DNA of 64,000 nt, taken from NCBI RefSeq assembly GCF_000817735.3, contig NZ_JTJC03000001.1:443710-507709 (forward strand), written 5' to 3'. Origin of the DNA: Scytonema millei VB511283 (GTDB taxonomy: Bacteria; Cyanobacteriota; Cyanobacteriia; Cyanobacteriales; Chroococcidiopsidaceae). A program made the position numbers and the translations under genes. Shown here in pieces: positions 31,060 through 40,136 of the stretch; positions within the stretch are counted from its first letter, which is position 1, and each line of letters starts with the position of its first letter. A model generated the notes under the pieces. That model ran no database searches. It was not told the DNA's origin and saw nothing but the letters and a program-made list of their open reading frames with translations.

Positions 31060-34000
31060 TTAAATCGCTACAGCGATCGCACCTGCTAAAGCGGCAAAGA
31101 ATGCCGAAACTGTTGCCGTACCAAACAGCCACCAAGCAGCTGAAGCCGCCGCCTTGCGCGTCTCTTCCGCTTGTTTTTCTGCCTGTTCTTTCACTTGTTC
31201 CAAGCGCTTCTGTGCTTCGTGTTGGATGCGTTCTGCTCTTTGCAGCACGTTGTTACGCGCCGACTCAATGCGATCGATAATTCGATTCGCATCTGCCTCC
31301 GAAATATCCTCGCGAGAACTCAAAATCGCTACATAAGTATCTCGATTAAACGAAGATAGCCGTCCGCGCAAAGCATCAAACCCAGCTTGCGGGTCGTCAA
31401 ATAACTTGCGCATATCCCGCTGAATGCTGTCGTAATTCAACTCTGGGCGATCGAGCGAATTGAGGTAGCTGCGAATGCGATCGAATACGCTGTCGATCGC
31501 ATCTTGAATCCGCCGTTGAATTGCTCGTACCTGATCGACAAAGTTATCGCGTACGGCTAATATCTGATCGACAGTTCTAGCTGCTTCCGCATCGGACATA
31601 TCTCCCCTCATCTTCAACAATTCGATTAAAGTCTCGCGATCGAAGTGAGACAAGCGATCGCTCAAACTCTCAATTCCCACTTTCGGATCGCGTAACAACA
31701 AAGACAGATCTCGCTTAATCCCTTCTGGATTGAGTTCGTCTTTACCTGTATGGCGCAGGTAATCTTCCAAATAAGTTTGGAAACTCTGAACTCTTTGTTG
31801 CGTGCGAGTTGCTAGACGACGGGGCGCTTTAATAATATCCCGAATCGAAGTTTGCATTTGATCGACAATTTGATTGACTTGCTCCTCGCTCAAATCGCGC
31901 CGCTGGCTCAATAACTTCACCAAAGTTTCTCGATCTACGTGAGACAAGCGCCTTCTGAGGGCAGCCGATCCCTCTTTCGGATTGGCAAACAAGCGCTGAA
32001 AGTCGCGCTGAATTCCTTCTGGATTCAACTCTTCTCTACCAGTGTTGCGCAGGTAATCGGCGATCGCATTTGTCACCGAGTCGTATTGTTCCTTTGCTTT
32101 ACCCACCAAAACTTGCGGTGCAACCCGCACGTTGTGCCAAGACCCTTCAACTTGGTTAATAACTTGGTTGACTTGTTCTTCGCTCAAGTCTTGTCGCTGG
32201 CTCAACAATTTAACGAGGGTATCGCGATCGAAGCGAGACAACCGCGCCCGTAGTGCTGCCATTCCCGCTTGCGGATCGTCTAGTAGAGTTTTGAGTTCTG
32301 CCTCAATTGCGTAGGGATTTAATTCATCTTTACCAGTGTTGCGCAGGTAAGATTCTAAGTTTAGCCACAGGGTTTCAGCTTGATATTTTGCCTGGTCTGC
32401 TAGTCCTTTAGACTCAACTAAGACTTTTTCGCGCTGTGCCTCCAATCGATCTAAAATTGGCTCTACCTCTTCTGGGGTAATATCGTTACGTTGCAATAGC
32501 ACTTGTCGCAACGAGTCCCGATCCCACCTAGCTAGACGCAAACCGAGAGTTTCGTAATCGGTATCCGAGTCTTCTAATAAGGGCTTGAAGTCGCGCTCAA
32601 TTCCTTCTGGAGTTAAGTTTGCTTTACTCGTTGTCAGTAGATAACTCTCTACACGGTGTTGCAGTTCTTGGACGGCTTCCCTTTCTTCAATCCCTCTCAC
32701 TGTTGTCAAGACATCTTGACGAATCAGTTCCAAGCGATCTGCTATAGTTTGAATTTGAGCTTGGGTCAGCATTCCCTTTTGTTGCAGCAATCGGGCAAAA
32801 TCATTACGAGAAAGTTGCTCGACCTGTTGCCGTACTGCCCGTGGATCGGCTGCCGGATCGTAGAGAATATCGCGGAATTCCCGATCCATTCTGTCTTGAC
32901 TTAACTGCCAAGTATAAGTGTTGAGCAGGTAGTTTTCTACATCCGCCCTAATGGTCGTGTAGGGAACTTCAGCAGATTTCATCCCTGTTTGAGTGGCAAC
33001 CTTATCTACTCCCTCGGTGACTTTATCTCTTGCCGTGAGGAGCGATCGCAAGATCTTCTCCACATCTAAATCTGATAGATCGGCGCGTCCCATCACCATT
33101 CCCATCAGGGTGTTGATTCCCGTTTGCAGCGTTTGCTGTACTGGACCTGCGGTGGCTTTGTCGGCTTGGTCTGCTTGTCTTTGGTCGGCTTGCTTAGACG
33201 ATCGCATTTCTTCTGTGAGTCGATCGATCTTGGCGTTCAACTCATCCGTCTTAGTTTGTCCAGGCTGCACGGACTTGAGATATTCGATCAACTCATCCAT
33301 GCGATCGCGCTTGGGTTGCTGTTTTCCGACCACATCTCGCCAGACGCTTTCTAACTGATCGGCAATTTTATTGACATCGCGTTTCGATAAGTCGGTACGG
33401 CTGCTGACGAGATCGATAAACTTTTGGCGATCGATATTCCGCAAGTCATCGGTTCCGGCAAGATCTGCCAGTTGCGGATCGCGTAAAATTGTCTCAAATT
33501 CTCTTCTAATCTTTGTCGTGTCTATTTCTGGCGGACGCAGCATGTCTATATAATCTTCCAGGTTCTCGCGAATTGTGGTCGGGTCGATCGCGCTACCTAA
33601 CTCTCGCCGTACTGCCGCAGCTGCTGCTTCTGCTGTCTGTACGACTTGCTGATTGACAGCTTTTGCTCCGATCGCAGCGGTAGCCGTTCCCATAATTGCT
33701 TGAAAACCCGAGGTTGCCGTATTCACGACGGAACCAACCAAGGAACCGACTGTGGTGGAACTAACCCACACCAGCAGTAAAAAGTAAGCTCCCCAAATCA
33801 CTAGACCGAGAACTGCTCCCAGTCCTACATCTACACTCAGCAAGCTTAAACTAACGGCAAGAAAGCTAGCGATGAATAAAGCAATGCTGACAGTTATTAA
33901 CGTCCAAATACCTACTGCCGTACCAATTTTACGGATCGTTCCCCCCACACTCCCAGATTCGCTGCTACCTGAATCTGAGTCTGATTGCCGTCCTAAATAG

Positions 34001-34212
34001 GAAATCCCAGCAGCCACAGAGAGGTTTGTTAATACAAGTTGTACGGCAAAGGCAAGAATCACTCCTGATATTAAAGCAACAAAAAATCTCGGACCCGAAA
34101 ATACAAACGCTGCCTCTGCTGGTGTCGTCACACCCCCATCTGGTGGAGTTAACTGTGCCAGCCAGGAGAAAGGTTTGTATAGTCCCAGTAAAATTTCTGG
34201 ATTCTGAAACAT
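31060..34212 (-). CDS. membrane-anchored protein with tandem ~97-residue helical repeats
   Basis: 1050 residues from ATG 34212 (AAGGA upstream; a frame extension of 14 residues lacks a site). Three hydrophobic segments lie at ~43-68, 99-121 and 124-151, followed by an Ala-rich stretch and then repeats starting near residues 218, 425, 522, 619, 717, 815 and 912, with a half unit at ~365-397. The period of the last six is 97-98. Each unit reads roughly (L/I)xxYLxxT..ELNPEGIxRD, then LLxDP, then RLSxFDRETLVKLLSQR, then DLSEEQVNxIxDQ. A hydrophilic coiled coil (~995-1020) and a C-terminal membrane segment (1026-1050) close the protein. I do not recognise a function. Both ends in the membrane with the repeats between suggest an envelope or intracytoplasmic scaffold (inference). 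Confidence 0.85.
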   Translation of the reverse strand: MFQNPEILLGLYKPFSWLAQLTPPDGGVTTPAEAAFVFSGPRFFVALISGVILAFAVQLVLTNLSVAAGISYLGRQSDSDSGSSESGSVGGTIRKIGTAVGIWTLITVSIALFIASFLAVSLSLLSVDVGLGAVLGLVIWGAYFLLLVWVSSTTVGSLVGSVVNTATSGFQAIMGTATAAIGAKAVNQQVVQTAEAAAAAVRRELGSAIDPTTIRENLEDYIDMLRPPEIDTTKIRREFETILRDPQLADLAGTDDLRNIDRQKFIDLVSSRTDLSKRDVNKIADQLESVWRDVVGKQQPKRDRMDELIEYLKSVQPGQTKTDELNAKIDRLTEEMRSSKQADQRQADQADKATAGPVQQTLQTGINTLMGMVMGRADLSDLDVEKILRSLLTARDKVTEGVDKVATQTGMKSAEVPYTTIRADVENYLLNTYTWQLSQDRMDREFRDILYDPAADPRAVRQQVEQLSRNDFARLLQQKGMLTQAQIQTIADRLELIRQDVLTTVRGIEEREAVQELQHRVESYLLTTSKANLTPEGIERDFKPLLEDSDTDYETLGLRLARWDRDSLRQVLLQRNDITPEEVEPILDRLEAQREKVLVESKGLADQAKYQAETLWLNLESYLRNTGKDELNPYAIEAELKTLLDDPQAGMAALRARLSRFDRDTLVKLLSQRQDLSEEQVNQVINQVEGSWHNVRVAPQVLVGKAKEQYDSVTNAIADYLRNTGREELNPEGIQRDFQRLFANPKEGSAALRRRLSHVDRETLVKLLSQRRDLSEEQVNQIVDQMQTSIRDIIKAPRRLATRTQQRVQSFQTYLEDYLRHTGKDELNPEGIKRDLSLLLRDPKVGIESLSDRLSHFDRETLIELLKMRGDMSDAEAARTVDQILAVRDNFVDQVRAIQRRIQDAIDSVFDRIRSYLNSLDRPELNYDSIQRDMRKLFDDPQAGFDALRGRLSSFNRDTYVAILSSREDISEADANRIIDRIESARNNVLQRAERIQHEAQKRLEQVKEQAEKQAEETRKAAASAAWWLFGTATVSAFFAALAGAIAVAI

Positions 34213-34254
34213 GGTTTGTCCTTCTTGTGTGCTGTGCTGAGCGTCTAAATACAA

Positions 34255-34629
34255 TGTGAGGAGGAAATTTAGGAGCTAAAAATACTATTTAACCCCGTAG
34301 CTTAAAAATGCTGCATTTAACAGCGTCAAACATCCACCCCAAGTCTGAAAGCTCTGCCTGTAGTGGGATGAATTCAGATTTACTTCTGAGGCGAGGAAAT
34401 GTATTCAGCAGCGTTTATGTAAGTCAAGATACTAATTACAAGTTGTTAACAATACCAAGCGATCGCTTCATCGCGATTTACACCGTCTATTGATAGAATT
34501 CCTCTAAGAAAATTCACTTCATATTAGTCCTAGAGAAGTGCTGCTAGTTTGTACCTCTAGACAGAAAGCAAAAATTAAATTCCCATTTAAATTAAAGATA
34601 TGTGAAGCGGAATTTATTCGGAGCAAAAA
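34255..34629. other. intergenic region before the high-light-inducible gene
   Basis: Divergent spacer between the repeat-protein gene and hli. No further gene or clear repeat seen. GGAG ahead of ATG 34630 is the hli ribosome site. Confidence 0.5.
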
Positions 34630-34842
34630 ATGGAAACTCGTGAAACTCGTCCAGCTACAGATGTACCACCAGTCGCTAAAGCATATAACGGTGTAGATCG
34701 AAATGCATTCATCTTTGGGTTGAATCCTCAAGCTGAGCTGTGGAACGGACGCTTGGCAATGATTGGATTTCTCGCTTATTTGATTTGGGATTTAGCAGGC
34801 TATAGCGTTCTGCGCGACGTACTGCATCTGATTGGATACTAG
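34630..34842 (+). CDS. hli: high-light-inducible protein (one-helix Chl a/b-binding-like)
   Basis: 70 residues with the chlorophyll-binding helix FGLNPQAELWNGRLAMIGFL, where the Glu and Asn-Arg pair coordinate pigment. One membrane helix (MIGFLAYLIWDLAGY) follows. These thylakoid proteins accumulate under high light and other stress and protect during photosystem assembly (family knowledge). The N-terminal ~25 residues are hydrophilic. It is a single gene. Confidence 0.92.
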   Translation: METRETRPATDVPPVAKAYNGVDRNAFIFGLNPQAELWNGRLAMIGFLAYLIWDLAGYSVLRDVLHLIGY

Positions 34843-34971
34843 ATAAATCAAACCTCCCTTTTACCGGGGGGGGCGATCTAAAAATCTTGCCTTTTTGCAA
34901 ATATTCAATATGACAGTCTCTCTTTTAAAACGGATTTAGGAGGGACTGTTATGTTTTTTACAAAACTTGTT

Positions 34972-36072
34972 TTACAACACTTTCGGTAAGCGAAACCAAA
35001 ACTGGGCTCCGCCTTTAGAATTGGTTTTGTAGCCGATACTTCCACCCCATTGCTCTACTGTAATTCTACAGAAATACAGTCCTAAACCGATTCTTCCCGG
35101 ACTATTTTTACCTTGTGAAAATTTTTGAAATAAAGTTGTCGCAACTTCTGGTTCTATGCCAGAACCCATGTCGTCAACTGTAATCGCAATGAAATCTCCT
35201 TCTTCTGCGATTCCGATTGTCACCACAGAGTTCGGTGGACTGTGCCTGTAGGCGTTTTCCACCAAATTGGTTATTGTTCGCTCCAAACGTGACTTTTCTC
35301 CTACAACTTTCCATTCTCTAGTTTTATCAACATCGATTTGTAGGCGCAGATCGATCTGATTGAGAAAGAAAACTGGCGATAAAGCATTCACAACTTCTAA
35401 AACACAAGCTAGCGCATCTGGTGCTTGTTGCAGATCGATTCTCAAACCTTCCAATGACTCAACTTCAGCTGCAAAAGCATCTAAAATTTCTCGAATTAAT
35501 GTCTCTTGTTTTTGACACTGCTTTTTACCAATATTTAAGTATTCTTGCGCTTTAGAATTGAGGTTTTGGAGTGAGAGTAGCTCGAAACAATACTTGATTC
35601 CCGTTAACTGTCCGGCTAGATCGTGAACGATACAATGAATCAAGACTTCTTTTTTTTGAATTTCTTTTAACAAATTGTAGTAATTTAAACTGTTTTCTCT
35701 AGCTTTTTGGAGTAAAAACTGATGCTCTTTATAATTAGAAGCAATTAATAATATTTTTTTCTGATTTAGACAAACTGCTGAAGCTTCTAAATAGAACTCT
35801 TGTCCTGATAAGTCTGTTTCAGTCCACAGTCCAGATTTAATTCTTCCCAATTTATTTTTCTGCCAAAAAGCTTCTGCGTCAACCAAAAAATTATCGAGTA
35901 CGGGAAACTTCAGTCCCGGCATCAAATGTTGTTGTAAGTCAGTATCGGCATAAAGTTCTACGAACCAGACAGGTGCAGTACCGATGAGCTTGAATGAATC
36001 ATACTCCAATCGTTCTAGAACAACGACATTTAGTGCCGCAAATAGCTCATCTATGATACTTTCCTCACTCAT
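34972..36072 (-). CDS. sensor histidine kinase with N-terminal PAS-like region
   Basis: 366 residues. Residues 1-115 look PAS-like (VWFVELYADTDLQQHL through KKILLIASNYK), followed by a helix and the dimerisation/phosphoacceptor segment VLIHCIVHDLAGQLTGIKY with His150. The ATPase part has the N box NLVENAYRHSP, G1 VDDMGSGIE, and GRIGLGLYFCR. There are no membrane segments, so it is cytoplasmic. Its ATG overlaps the stop of the cyclase-like gene by four bases (ATGA), so it is the last gene of a coupled operon. No response-regulator gene adjoins. The substrate may be a distant regulator or the operon's own output. Confidence 0.9.
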   Translation of the reverse strand: MSEESIIDELFAALNVVVLERLEYDSFKLIGTAPVWFVELYADTDLQQHLMPGLKFPVLDNFLVDAEAFWQKNKLGRIKSGLWTETDLSGQEFYLEASAVCLNQKKILLIASNYKEHQFLLQKARENSLNYYNLLKEIQKKEVLIHCIVHDLAGQLTGIKYCFELLSLQNLNSKAQEYLNIGKKQCQKQETLIREILDAFAAEVESLEGLRIDLQQAPDALACVLEVVNALSPVFFLNQIDLRLQIDVDKTREWKVVGEKSRLERTITNLVENAYRHSPPNSVVTIGIAEEGDFIAITVDDMGSGIEPEVATTLFQKFSQGKNSPGRIGLGLYFCRITVEQWGGSIGYKTNSKGGAQFWFRLPKVL

Positions 36073-37088
36073 GCCACTAAAAACGTAAAGATAGGTATTG
36101 GTTCGCTAGCAATGCCTTTAAATATAGTATGACTTCTCATGAAGTGAATTTGCATCTCACCAATGCGATCGTATGTGTTGCGATCGATCGCGATCGCGTT
36201 GGGAGTTGCTTGAAACCCCATCTGTTCTACAATTGCCATGCGATCGCCTACCGCAATCAAAGTTTTTTGATTCTGACTACCAGCAATACCCACAATCAGG
36301 GAACCAGAAACAATACTGATACCAACACTAAAAGCAATGCATTTATCAACTTGCCGCACCTGACTCATCCCTCGTACTGTCTCTACAACTCGGATCGCTG
36401 CTTCAGTCGCGCGTACCGCAGGCGAACCAGTCACCGGAAGTATGCCAAACAAACTTGTCACGGCATCCCCAAAACTTTTACTCACTATCCCACCTCGATC
36501 TAGTAACGGCTGCACGATCGCGGAAATATATGAGTTGACAGTGGCGATCGCTTCTGCTGGCGGGTAATCTTCAATCGAAGAGTTGAGGCTGCAAATCTTA
36601 GCTAAAAGAATAGTCACATCTCGGCGATCGCCTTTCTCTAATGCTGCTACTAATTCCTGCGATAAGTTAGCTGCAATGCGATCGTGTAAGCTTTGTTCTA
36701 GCAATCGAGAATGATGTTGGCGAATTAAACTCAAATCGTTGCCTTGTTGCTGAAGGATGCTGTACTGATGCTCGTATCGTCTTGCATCCAATAATAGTAT
36801 CCAGTCGCCTTCAGCCGCAGCAAAAATGTGAACCTCGGCAGCAACTCCCGATTCCATTTTTATGCAAGGTAAGATAATCGGTAAATTCTGAAAAGGTAGT
36901 AATCCCGCTAAAAATAAAATCTTTTTTTCAACAACTTCTCCACGTTCGAGATGATGAAAACCATACAATGATAATTGACCTCCCCAGCTCACTAAATAGC
37001 CATCCTTTACTAAAAAGTAAGCCGGACAACGACTTTCAAAAATTAACTCTTGAAAGTACTTGACTATAGATTTAGGGAGGTGAGACAT
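36069..37088 (-). CDS. degenerate class III nucleotide-cyclase-like protein
   Basis: 339 residues from ATG 37088, chosen because GGAGG lies six bases upstream; it overlaps the GTPase gene by 17 bases. The N-terminal ~110 residues look like a PAS-type sensor. The region ~150-339 follows the adenylate/guanylate cyclase fold (VTILLAK..., KSFGDAVTSLFG, FSVGISIVSGSLIVG, LIAVGDRMAIVEQM). Key residues are changed: the first metal Asp (FAD) is Lys in LLAKI, and the Asn and Arg of the NLASR motif are replaced in GDRMAIVEQ; the second metal Asp in FGDAV is kept. It is therefore probably inactive as a cyclase and may act as a binding or partner domain. The operon context points to signalling with the GTPase. 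Confidence 0.8.
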   Translation of the reverse strand: MSHLPKSIVKYFQELIFESRCPAYFLVKDGYLVSWGGQLSLYGFHHLERGEVVEKKILFLAGLLPFQNLPIILPCIKMESGVAAEVHIFAAAEGDWILLLDARRYEHQYSILQQQGNDLSLIRQHHSRLLEQSLHDRIAANLSQELVAALEKGDRRDVTILLAKICSLNSSIEDYPPAEAIATVNSYISAIVQPLLDRGGIVSKSFGDAVTSLFGILPVTGSPAVRATEAAIRVVETVRGMSQVRQVDKCIAFSVGISIVSGSLIVGIAGSQNQKTLIAVGDRMAIVEQMGFQATPNAIAIDRNTYDRIGEMQIHFMRSHTIFKGIASEPIPIFTFLVA

Positions 37089-37587
37089 CCATTGCCTCCA
37101 GCATTTGTTGTGTGAGTTTGGCAAAGGCTTCTTCTACACCTGTAGCTGTTTTAGCACTAGTCTCGATCGCCGTCCAGTTTTTTTGTAAAAGACTATCCAC
37201 TACTGAATCCTCTATTTCCCAATCTGCTGTTAAATCTGATTTATTCAATACCAATATAAAGGGAACTTTACCGAGAGTTTCTTCTACCCTTTGTTGTAAA
37301 GATAATGCTTTATCTAAAGTATAGCGACGAGTTCCATCTACGACTAGAAGATAACCAGATGCACCTCTTAAATAAGACATCTGCAATTTCTGAAACTCGT
37401 CTTCACCGTGAATATCCCACAGAATTAGATTGACTTCTCGATCGGCAATTTTAACTAGTTTTTTATCAATTTTGACTCCTACGGTGGAATGGTATATTTC
37501 TGAGTAAATACTTTTAACAAATTGCGATACTAAACTCGTTTTCCCCGTAGCAAACGCACCAACCATACATACTTTTTTTTGAATCAT
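37072..37587 (-). CDS. Ras/Rab-like small GTPase
   Basis: 171 residues. G1 is GAFATGKTS (10-18), switch I Thr35 in HSTVGV, G3 WDIHGED (57-63), G4 NKSD (115-118) and G5 ETSAK (142-146). At the position equivalent to catalytic Gln61 of Ras there is Glu62, so intrinsic hydrolysis may be slow or depend on a partner. There is no C-terminal lipidation Cys, so membrane recruitment would need another protein. The neighbouring OmpA-like gene is 21 bp upstream and the cyclase-like gene overlaps, so the products are likely to be made together. Prokaryotic members of this family include the polarity switch MglA (family knowledge). Confidence 0.9.
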   Translation of the reverse strand: MIQKKVCMVGAFATGKTSLVSQFVKSIYSEIYHSTVGVKIDKKLVKIADREVNLILWDIHGEDEFQKLQMSYLRGASGYLLVVDGTRRYTLDKALSLQQRVEETLGKVPFILVLNKSDLTADWEIEDSVVDSLLQKNWTAIETSAKTATGVEEAFAKLTQQMLEAMDVSPP

Positions 37588-37608
37588 ATCTCAAACAGCA
37601 AATTTTTT

Positions 37609-39516
37609 CTAGGGTGCATCCGTTAAAAATACCTTAAAAGAAACGCGACGATTCATTTCTGGATTGTTTTGGCTGACATCTTGTTGCCAAGGTTCTTGCG
37701 CTCCCACACCAATTGTCGTTAAATCGGACGATCTTATTCCTCGCGAAACCAAGACTAATGAAATTTGCTTTGCTCTAGCTTTACTGAGATCCATATTATG
37801 CTCTGTCGAACCATCGCTATCTGCGTGTCCTTTAAGTTCGATTCGTACGTTCTTTTGCAAAATTGGAGCCATCTTTGTAAGCTTTTGAATAGCTGCAACA
37901 ATCTTATTTAATTTTTGTTGCTGATTTGGCAAAAGTTGCGAGCGATCGTTAATAAATAAGAGATTCTCTCTTTCTAATTCAGTTTTAGTTTTGAGCAATT
38001 CTTGGAGTTCAATTGTAGTTAGATGCTCTGTCTGTAACTGCGTCACTCCAGGAAGATTAGGCGCAATTTTTTTTGCTTGAGCAATCCACTGTCGCGGTGC
38101 AGTACCAGTCATATAAAGAATACCGTCGCGATCGACTTTCAAACTCGTAGTTTCTGGTGGTTGTAATAATTTTTTCGCTCTTTTAGTCACAAATTGCGGA
38201 TCGAGCGAGATGTAAGGTTCCCAACGGCTGACAACATTCTTAGGGTCGATTTCTGCATCTGAAATTAATTGAATCGGATCGACAGCCAAAGGATCGCGCA
38301 ATCCCGATATATAATATTTGCCAAAATGTTTTTCAGCACTAACGACAACTATTCCTGCTTGTGAGTTTAATGTATTTAAATATGCCTGCCATTTTTGTCG
38401 AGCTTGAAAAGACATAAAACTCCACCATCCCAGCGTACACAAGAGTCCGCTTATCAATAATAATAAGAGCGGTGAAGGTTTATCTGGCGTGCTTTGATAC
38501 TGGGCTTGAAGGCAATTTTCTAAATAAGGTTTACTAGCTTCAAATGGAGTATCGTCGCCGCGAAAGTTTAAAAGTGGCTCGCGAAATTTCTTGTGAATTG
38601 TTTCTAGGGTAGCTTGAAAGTTTTCTCTTAATTCTTTAGGTGCATTACCTCGAATTATGCCTGCTAAAATTGCTTGGGGACCTTGCTCGATCCAAATCGT
38701 CAATTCGCCAAATTCTAGCGCGTCCAACCGATCTTGTTGCTTAACCTTAAACGAGTCTTGCACGAAATCTTGAATTGCTTTTAACATAGCTGCAACCAGA
38801 TCTGCATCTTGTGTTGCGGTCAGATCTACTGCCAAGCTATGCAATAACAGTCCAGTGTGACGATGAATCAAAAAAACTTCTTCTACGCGATAAACTAGCG
38901 TTCGTAGCAAGACAACTTCGGCAAAAGACTTACCAGTTTGCATTGCTTCTAAGCGCCAGCGAAAACTTCTTGGAGTTAAGCTATGGTCGAGTGCTTGATT
39001 AAAAGTCGCAACAAAAGTTTTCAGCGCTGCCATTGCAGCTTTGCGGCTAGCAGGTCCGATGATGGGAAACAAAGCATCGGACAGCGTATTCAAGTCTCTT
39101 TTGACCGAGGTTTGAATTGCTTGTTCTACAGTTGGTACAGCGGCTTGAGTCAGTTGGTCGTCTTGTAATGACCTGAGAATAATCGCTTCTGGCAAAATCC
39201 GACTCACATCTTCGACTCGGAGTTGCGATTTATCGAGTTTTGCTTGGAGTTCGGGACCGAAAAGTAAATCCCGTAATTCGGCGATCGCTTCCTCTTCGGT
39301 AGTAAAATTCTTGTGGGGTGGTGGTTGCGATCGCGCTGTTGGTGTCTGTGGCTGTCCATCCAAGACTAACTGACGCAGTTGGTCTAATATTTCTACTTCA
39401 GCAGCAGTGAGATGGGTGTCTTGCGATCGATCCAACAGACTCTCTAGTTCAGTCAGTGCCTCAACTTCAGAGCTTGAAGTTCTGTCAGTAGATTGGCGAC
39501 CAGAAGAGTCAGTCAT
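37609..39516 (-). CDS. OmpA-domain envelope protein with large cytoplasmic N-terminal part
   Basis: 635 residues. Residues 1-345 are hydrophilic without signal peptide; one membrane segment (PLLLLLISGLLCTLGWWSF) lies at ~348-370. The part after it begins QARQKWQAYL and includes a BON-like stretch ~455-500 and an OmpA/MotB peptidoglycan-binding domain ~510-632 (LKGHADSDGS, DLSKARAKQISLVL, GVGAQEP, MNRRVSF). So the protein is predicted to link the cytoplasm to the cell wall. Residues ~205-312 alternate strands and helices (VYRVEEVFLIHRHTGLLL; WIEQGPQAILAGIIRG) in a way that recalls roadblock/longin-type GTPase partners; this is a hypothesis. First gene of the four-gene operon. Confidence 0.85.
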   Translation of the reverse strand: MTDSSGRQSTDRTSSSEVEALTELESLLDRSQDTHLTAAEVEILDQLRQLVLDGQPQTPTARSQPPPHKNFTTEEEAIAELRDLLFGPELQAKLDKSQLRVEDVSRILPEAIILRSLQDDQLTQAAVPTVEQAIQTSVKRDLNTLSDALFPIIGPASRKAAMAALKTFVATFNQALDHSLTPRSFRWRLEAMQTGKSFAEVVLLRTLVYRVEEVFLIHRHTGLLLHSLAVDLTATQDADLVAAMLKAIQDFVQDSFKVKQQDRLDALEFGELTIWIEQGPQAILAGIIRGNAPKELRENFQATLETIHKKFREPLLNFRGDDTPFEASKPYLENCLQAQYQSTPDKPSPLLLLLISGLLCTLGWWSFMSFQARQKWQAYLNTLNSQAGIVVVSAEKHFGKYYISGLRDPLAVDPIQLISDAEIDPKNVVSRWEPYISLDPQFVTKRAKKLLQPPETTSLKVDRDGILYMTGTAPRQWIAQAKKIAPNLPGVTQLQTEHLTTIELQELLKTKTELERENLLFINDRSQLLPNQQQKLNKIVAAIQKLTKMAPILQKNVRIELKGHADSDGSTEHNMDLSKARAKQISLVLVSRGIRSSDLTTIGVGAQEPWQQDVSQNNPEMNRRVSFKVFLTDAP

Positions 39517-39626
39517 TTGCCGATCGTTTCCTAATATCCCCCATACTTACATTGAATTGTATAGCCACCTGTAGTCAAGAGGACACGAAACACCGACAAA
39601 TCTTATACAACTATTGAAGGAGTCAT

Positions 39627-39965
39627 ATGATTTTAACCACAGCCAGCTTAGTTGGCGACCAGCGCATCGTGCAGCATCTCGGGATTGTCAGTGGCGAAGC
39701 GATTCTAGGGGCAAATATTTTTCGCGATTTCTTTGCCGGAATTCGGGATATTGTCGGTGGTCGATCTGCTGGTTACGAGCGATCGCTCCGAGAAGCGAAA
39801 GATACTGCTATGCGTGAGATGATTCAGCAAGCTCAAGCTCTCGGTGCTAATGCGGTAATTGGCATTGACATCGATTACGAAACCATTGGTGTTGGCAATG
39901 GGGGTAGTATGTTGATGGTGGCAGTCAGCGGTACTGCTGTTGTGTGCCAGCGATCGTCTCGATAA
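39627..39965 (+). CDS. YbjQ/UPF0145 family protein
   Basis: 112 residues. The N-terminal [21 protein letters not shown] and the [20 protein letters not shown] plus [14 protein letters not shown] motifs define the family, which forms pentameric rings and has been called heavy-metal-binding (family knowledge). ATG 39627 has GAAGGAGT upstream. Cytoplasmic. The role is unknown. Confidence 0.9.
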   Translation: MILTTASLVGDQRIVQHLGIVSGEAILGANIFRDFFAGIRDIVGGRSAGYERSLREAKDTAMREMIQQAQALGANAVIGIDIDYETIGVGNGGSMLMVAVSGTAVVCQRSSR

Positions 39966-39990
39966 CTTTCTTTCATTAATTTTCCTTAAA

Positions 39991-40063
39991 TGGAGCTAAG
40001 CGGATTCGAACCGCTGACCCCCTCAATGCCATTGAGGTGCTCTACCAACTGAGCTATAACCCC
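39991..40063 (-). tRNA. tRNA-Ala (anticodon GGC)
   Basis: The minus strand starts GGGGTTATAGCTCAGTTGG, has the D-loop, the anticodon loop ATGGCAT in the stem CCTCA/TGAGG, and the T arm GCGGTTCGAATCCGC. It is 73 nt without an encoded CCA. The acceptor stem pairs GGGGTTA with TAGCTCC, using two G-U pairs. Confidence 0.95.
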
Positions 40064-40136
40064 GCGCAAGTGCGTTTTTTATTATGCCTTAAATCTCTCT
40101 TTGCTGTCAATCTGCACTATTCAGTTATTTTAAGCA

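Noticed and set aside
40064-40080. GCGCAAGTGCG followed by six T as a terminator
   Set aside because: The stem is only about three pairs and lies beside the tRNA 5' end; too weak to call.
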